Shown piece after piece: positions 61,768 through 64,000 of a stretch of DNA of 64,000 nt. The notes beneath the pieces were generated by a model. The model made no database searches. It was not told the origin of the DNA and saw only the letters and a program-made list of their open reading frames with translations. Position 1 is the first letter of the stretch; each line of letters opens with the position of its first letter. The translations under genes and the position numbers were made by a program. This DNA comes from JAJFKX01 sp965230265 (GTDB taxonomy: Bacteria > Pseudomonadota > Gammaproteobacteria > Xanthomonadales > Wenzhouxiangellaceae): the NCBI GenBank assembly GCA_965230265.1, contig OZ245999.1, positions 2,604,001-2,668,000 of the forward strand, written 5' to 3'.

Positions 61768-64000
61768 CCAACGGCTCTAGTGATTTGAACCTAAAGCGCC
61801 GGGCATTGGCCTGCTTTACAGCCAGCCTGGAGCAACCTGCGGAACAACGTAAGCAATGGCTTATCGATCAATGTGGCAATGATCAGGCATTATTACAGCA
61901 AGTAATGCGACTGTATGCTGCAGACCGAAGCAATAGAACACTTAGCCTAGCATCACCGCTACAACCTTTAACCGACCGTATCGGTGAGCGCCTGGGCGTT
62001 TTTGAAGTCATCGCCGAAATCGGAAGCGGAGGAATGGGCACGGTCTATCGTGCAAAACGCGCCGACGGCATGTTCGAACAAACGGTCGCGCTTAAATTAT
62101 TCCGCAATGATCGCCTATCAGATACAGCGCGGTTAAGGTTTCACAGCGAACGACAAATTTTGGCTAGCCTGGAACACCCCGGCATAGCACGGTTAATTGA
62201 TGGTGGGACAGCAGATGATGGCACACCTTATGTTGTCATGGAGCTGGTCGAAGGCCAGCCTATTACCCGGTATTGCGAGCAAGCTGGCGTGGATATCAAT
62301 GGCCGTCTGCGATTAATACAAAAAGTATGCCTGGCATTAGCAGCGGCGCACCAACACGGCATAGTCCACCGCGACCTCAAGCCTGGAAATATTTTGGTTG
62401 CGGCCAATGGGGAGCCCAAATTAATTGATTTTGGTATCGCCAAACAATTAAGCGACACAACTGACACAACACCGTTGCCTAAAACCCGTCTTGGCGAACT
62501 GAGCCTGACCCCTGAATACGCCAGCCCCGAACAAGCTCGCGGTGAAACCATCACTCAAGCTGCCGATATCTACGCTTTGGGTGTTTTATTGTATGAGTTA
62601 TTAACCGGCAGCAGGCCTTATCAAATCGACCAGTTAACACCCGCTGCTATTGAACAGACTATCTGCAATACCATCCCCGCCCTGCCGAGTGCCATGGTGG
62701 CCAAAACAGCCCAATCGTTACCAGCGGGATTAAAAGCTATCAACAACCTGACATCCAGACTGCGCGGCGATATTAATCGCATTGTTATGGCGGCATTGCG
62801 CAAATCACCGGCACACCGATATGCCTCAGCAACGCTATTGGCTGATGATATTGATCGTCATCTTTCAGGTCGACCAGTGCAAGCGCGCGGCAACTCACAC
62901 TGGTACCGCATCAATAAGTTTGTCAGGCGCCACCCTGGCGCCGTTACGGCTACCAGTGCAGCATTCGCGATTTTATTGGCGGCATTAATAGCGATCAATC
63001 AACAGGCTGTGAAAGCCCGTCAACAAGCTGATCGTGCTCAGGCGGCCAAGGATTTTTTGGTTGACATGATTCGTCGCGCTGACCCTTTCGAAAATACCGA
63101 ATCCGCCAGCCTGACAGGTGCACTCAAACAAGCCATACCAACGATTGACAAACAATTTTTGCATCAACCCGAACTGGAAGCGGAAATGCGCTATGAAATT
63201 GCATACGCATTGCAGAATTTAGGTGAAACCGAAATCTCAAGGCAGCAATTTGAAGTTTCCCTGGGTTTACGGCAACAGCATGGCAACCATTTAGATCAGG
63301 CCGAGGCCATGGGTGGACTTGCCATTATGGATTGGTGGGATAGCAACTACAGTGATAGCGAAAAACGTTACGCAAACGCTTTACAGCTTATTGGCGATGA
63401 TGGCTCTAAACGAGCAATAAAGTTAAGGGTCGATACCCTGACCAACTGGGCCGCGATGTACAACGAATCGGGTAATTATCAGCAATCCAGAACTTTATCC
63501 TTACAAGCGATTGATGCAGCGGCTGAGCATGACAATATTTCAACGGAAACACGGGGCAGTTTATGGAGCACACTTGCTTATGCAGAAGAAAGTCTAAAAC
63601 GTTACCCGGAAGCAGAAGCCGCTTACTCCAAATCGCTGGCTTTATTAGAAGAATCCATTGGAAAACGTCACCCAAGCTACGCCATCGCGCTCAATAATTA
63701 TGCTTTCGTATTTTTTACTCAACAAAAATATGCCCAAGCCATTGATTTATTCAGCCAGTCGGTTGCCATCCGCCGTGTAACTTTAGGTGATACGCACCCA
63801 CAAACAGCCACTGCATTAGCGAACCTTGCCGGCACTCAAATCATCACAAACGATTATGCAAATGCCAAAGTAAACGCATTAGAGGCACATAAAATTGCTC
63901 AAAATGGTTATTCTGCTGGCCACTGGCGCATTGGCAAAACGCACCAGACTTTAGCCAAGGTTTATAAGGCCATGCGCGATTTTACCTTAGCTGAAGAGCA
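61764..64000 (+). CDS. Serine/threonine protein kinase with TPR repeats, 3'-truncated by window end
   Basis: Open from ATG 61764 to the end of the window (745 residues seen). A short N-terminal segment (LEQPAEQRKQWLIDQCGNDQ) precedes the kinase domain: GERLGVFEVIAEIGSGGMGT (glycine loop), the VALKLF lysine, HRDLKPGNILVAANGEPKLI and the DFG in LIDFGIAKQL, then PEYASPEQARGE in the activation loop. A basic juxtamembrane segment, one membrane helix (AAFAILLAALIAINQQ) and tetratricopeptide repeats follow, likely outside the cytoplasm. ATGA overlap with the sigma factor gene means they are coupled, the usual arrangement of this family, in which the kinase acts on the sigma factor. Confidence 0.93.
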   Translation, partial: MTNGSSDLNLKRRALACFTASLEQPAEQRKQWLIDQCGNDQALLQQVMRLYAADRSNRTLSLASPLQPLTDRIGERLGVFEVIAEIGSGGMGTVYRAKRADGMFEQTVALKLFRNDRLSDTARLRFHSERQILASLEHPGIARLIDGGTADDGTPYVVMELVEGQPITRYCEQAGVDINGRLRLIQKVCLALAAAHQHGIVHRDLKPGNILVAANGEPKLIDFGIAKQLSDTTDTTPLPKTRLGELSLTPEYASPEQARGETITQAADIYALGVLLYELLTGSRPYQIDQLTPAAIEQTICNTIPALPSAMVAKTAQSLPAGLKAINNLTSRLRGDINRIVMAALRKSPAHRYASATLLADDIDRHLSGRPVQARGNSHWYRINKFVRRHPGAVTATSAAFAILLAALIAINQQAVKARQQADRAQAAKDFLVDMIRRADPFENTESASLTGALKQAIPTIDKQFLHQPELEAEMRYEIAYALQNLGETEISRQQFEVSLGLRQQHGNHLDQAEAMGGLAIMDWWDSNYSDSEKRYANALQLIGDDGSKRAIKLRVDTLTNWAAMYNESGNYQQSRTLSLQAIDAAAEHDNISTETRGSLWSTLAYAEESLKRYPEAEAAYSKSLALLEESIGKRHPSYAIALNNYAFVFFTQQKYAQAIDLFSQSVAIRRVTLGDTHPQTATALANLAGTQIITNDYANAKVNALEAHKIAQNGYSAGHWRIGKTHQTLAKVYKAMRDFTLAEE

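Noticed and set aside
1..64000. CRISPR arrays, tRNA or rRNA genes, insertion sequences
   Set aside because: No regular short direct repeats, no cloverleaf-like sequence in the gaps, and no transposase-like frame was seen on either strand.

Overview
This is a chromosomal segment of a Gram-negative gammaproteobacterium with respiratory (denitrifying) capacity. Evidence: the conserved rpsB-tsf-pyrH-frr-uppS-cdsA-rseP-bamA-skp-lpxD-fabZ-lpxA-lpxB-rnhB block, an arsC-wrbA-DUF2069 operon beside yihY and a tlpA-like gene as remembered from Pseudomonas, and an ECF sigma factor fused in an operon with a TPR-bearing Ser/Thr kinase. The last feature, together with secreted proteins carrying a G-x-WFNP module, recalls Lysobacterales-like marine lineages, but the family assignment is an inference with low confidence. 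No tRNA, rRNA, CRISPR array, insertion sequence or prophage was seen.

Layout. 1-8.1 kb: housekeeping genes (valS 3' end, proS, a DUF4124 protein, pssA, holD, rimI, trhO). 8.2-22.4 kb: a nearly unbroken plus-strand block for translation, phospholipid/undecaprenyl and outer-membrane biogenesis. It lacks dxr in its usual slot, and its rpsB carries a long Lys/Ala-rich tail. 22.4-32.6 kb: a GntR-controlled membrane protein, a short asparaginase-like protein, DUF2069/wrbA/arsC, yihY, tlpA-like, DUF445, DUF962, an M1 aminopeptidase lipoprotein and a MerC-like protein with a possible leaderless, Zur-like promoter.

32.8-41.5 kb: a denitrification island. A perfect FNR/Dnr box (38636-38649) lies between two divergent units: a TonB-dependent heme-type receptor, a nirS with an additional N-terminal cytochrome c domain and a porin on the minus strand; a small three-helix membrane protein, norC, norB and a cytochrome c on the plus strand. 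The two units supply nitrite and nitric oxide reduction, but heme d1 biosynthesis genes and norD/norQ are not in the window.

41.7-54 kb: small secreted or membrane proteins of unknown role, an oligopeptidase B-like lipoprotein, and a minus-strand trio (secreted protein of three repeated collar-like modules, a 1256-residue protein with beta-rich N-terminus and hydrophobic C-terminus, and a PP2C phosphatase), which is the least explained locus. 54-64 kb: a cyclopropane synthase-like enzyme, a CadC-like membrane regulator divergent from an NHL-repeat lipoprotein, two secreted proteins sharing a G-x-WFNP module (one fused to a beta-lactamase-like serine hydrolase with a DNA-level tandem duplication), and the ECF sigma/Ser-Thr kinase pair cut by the window end.
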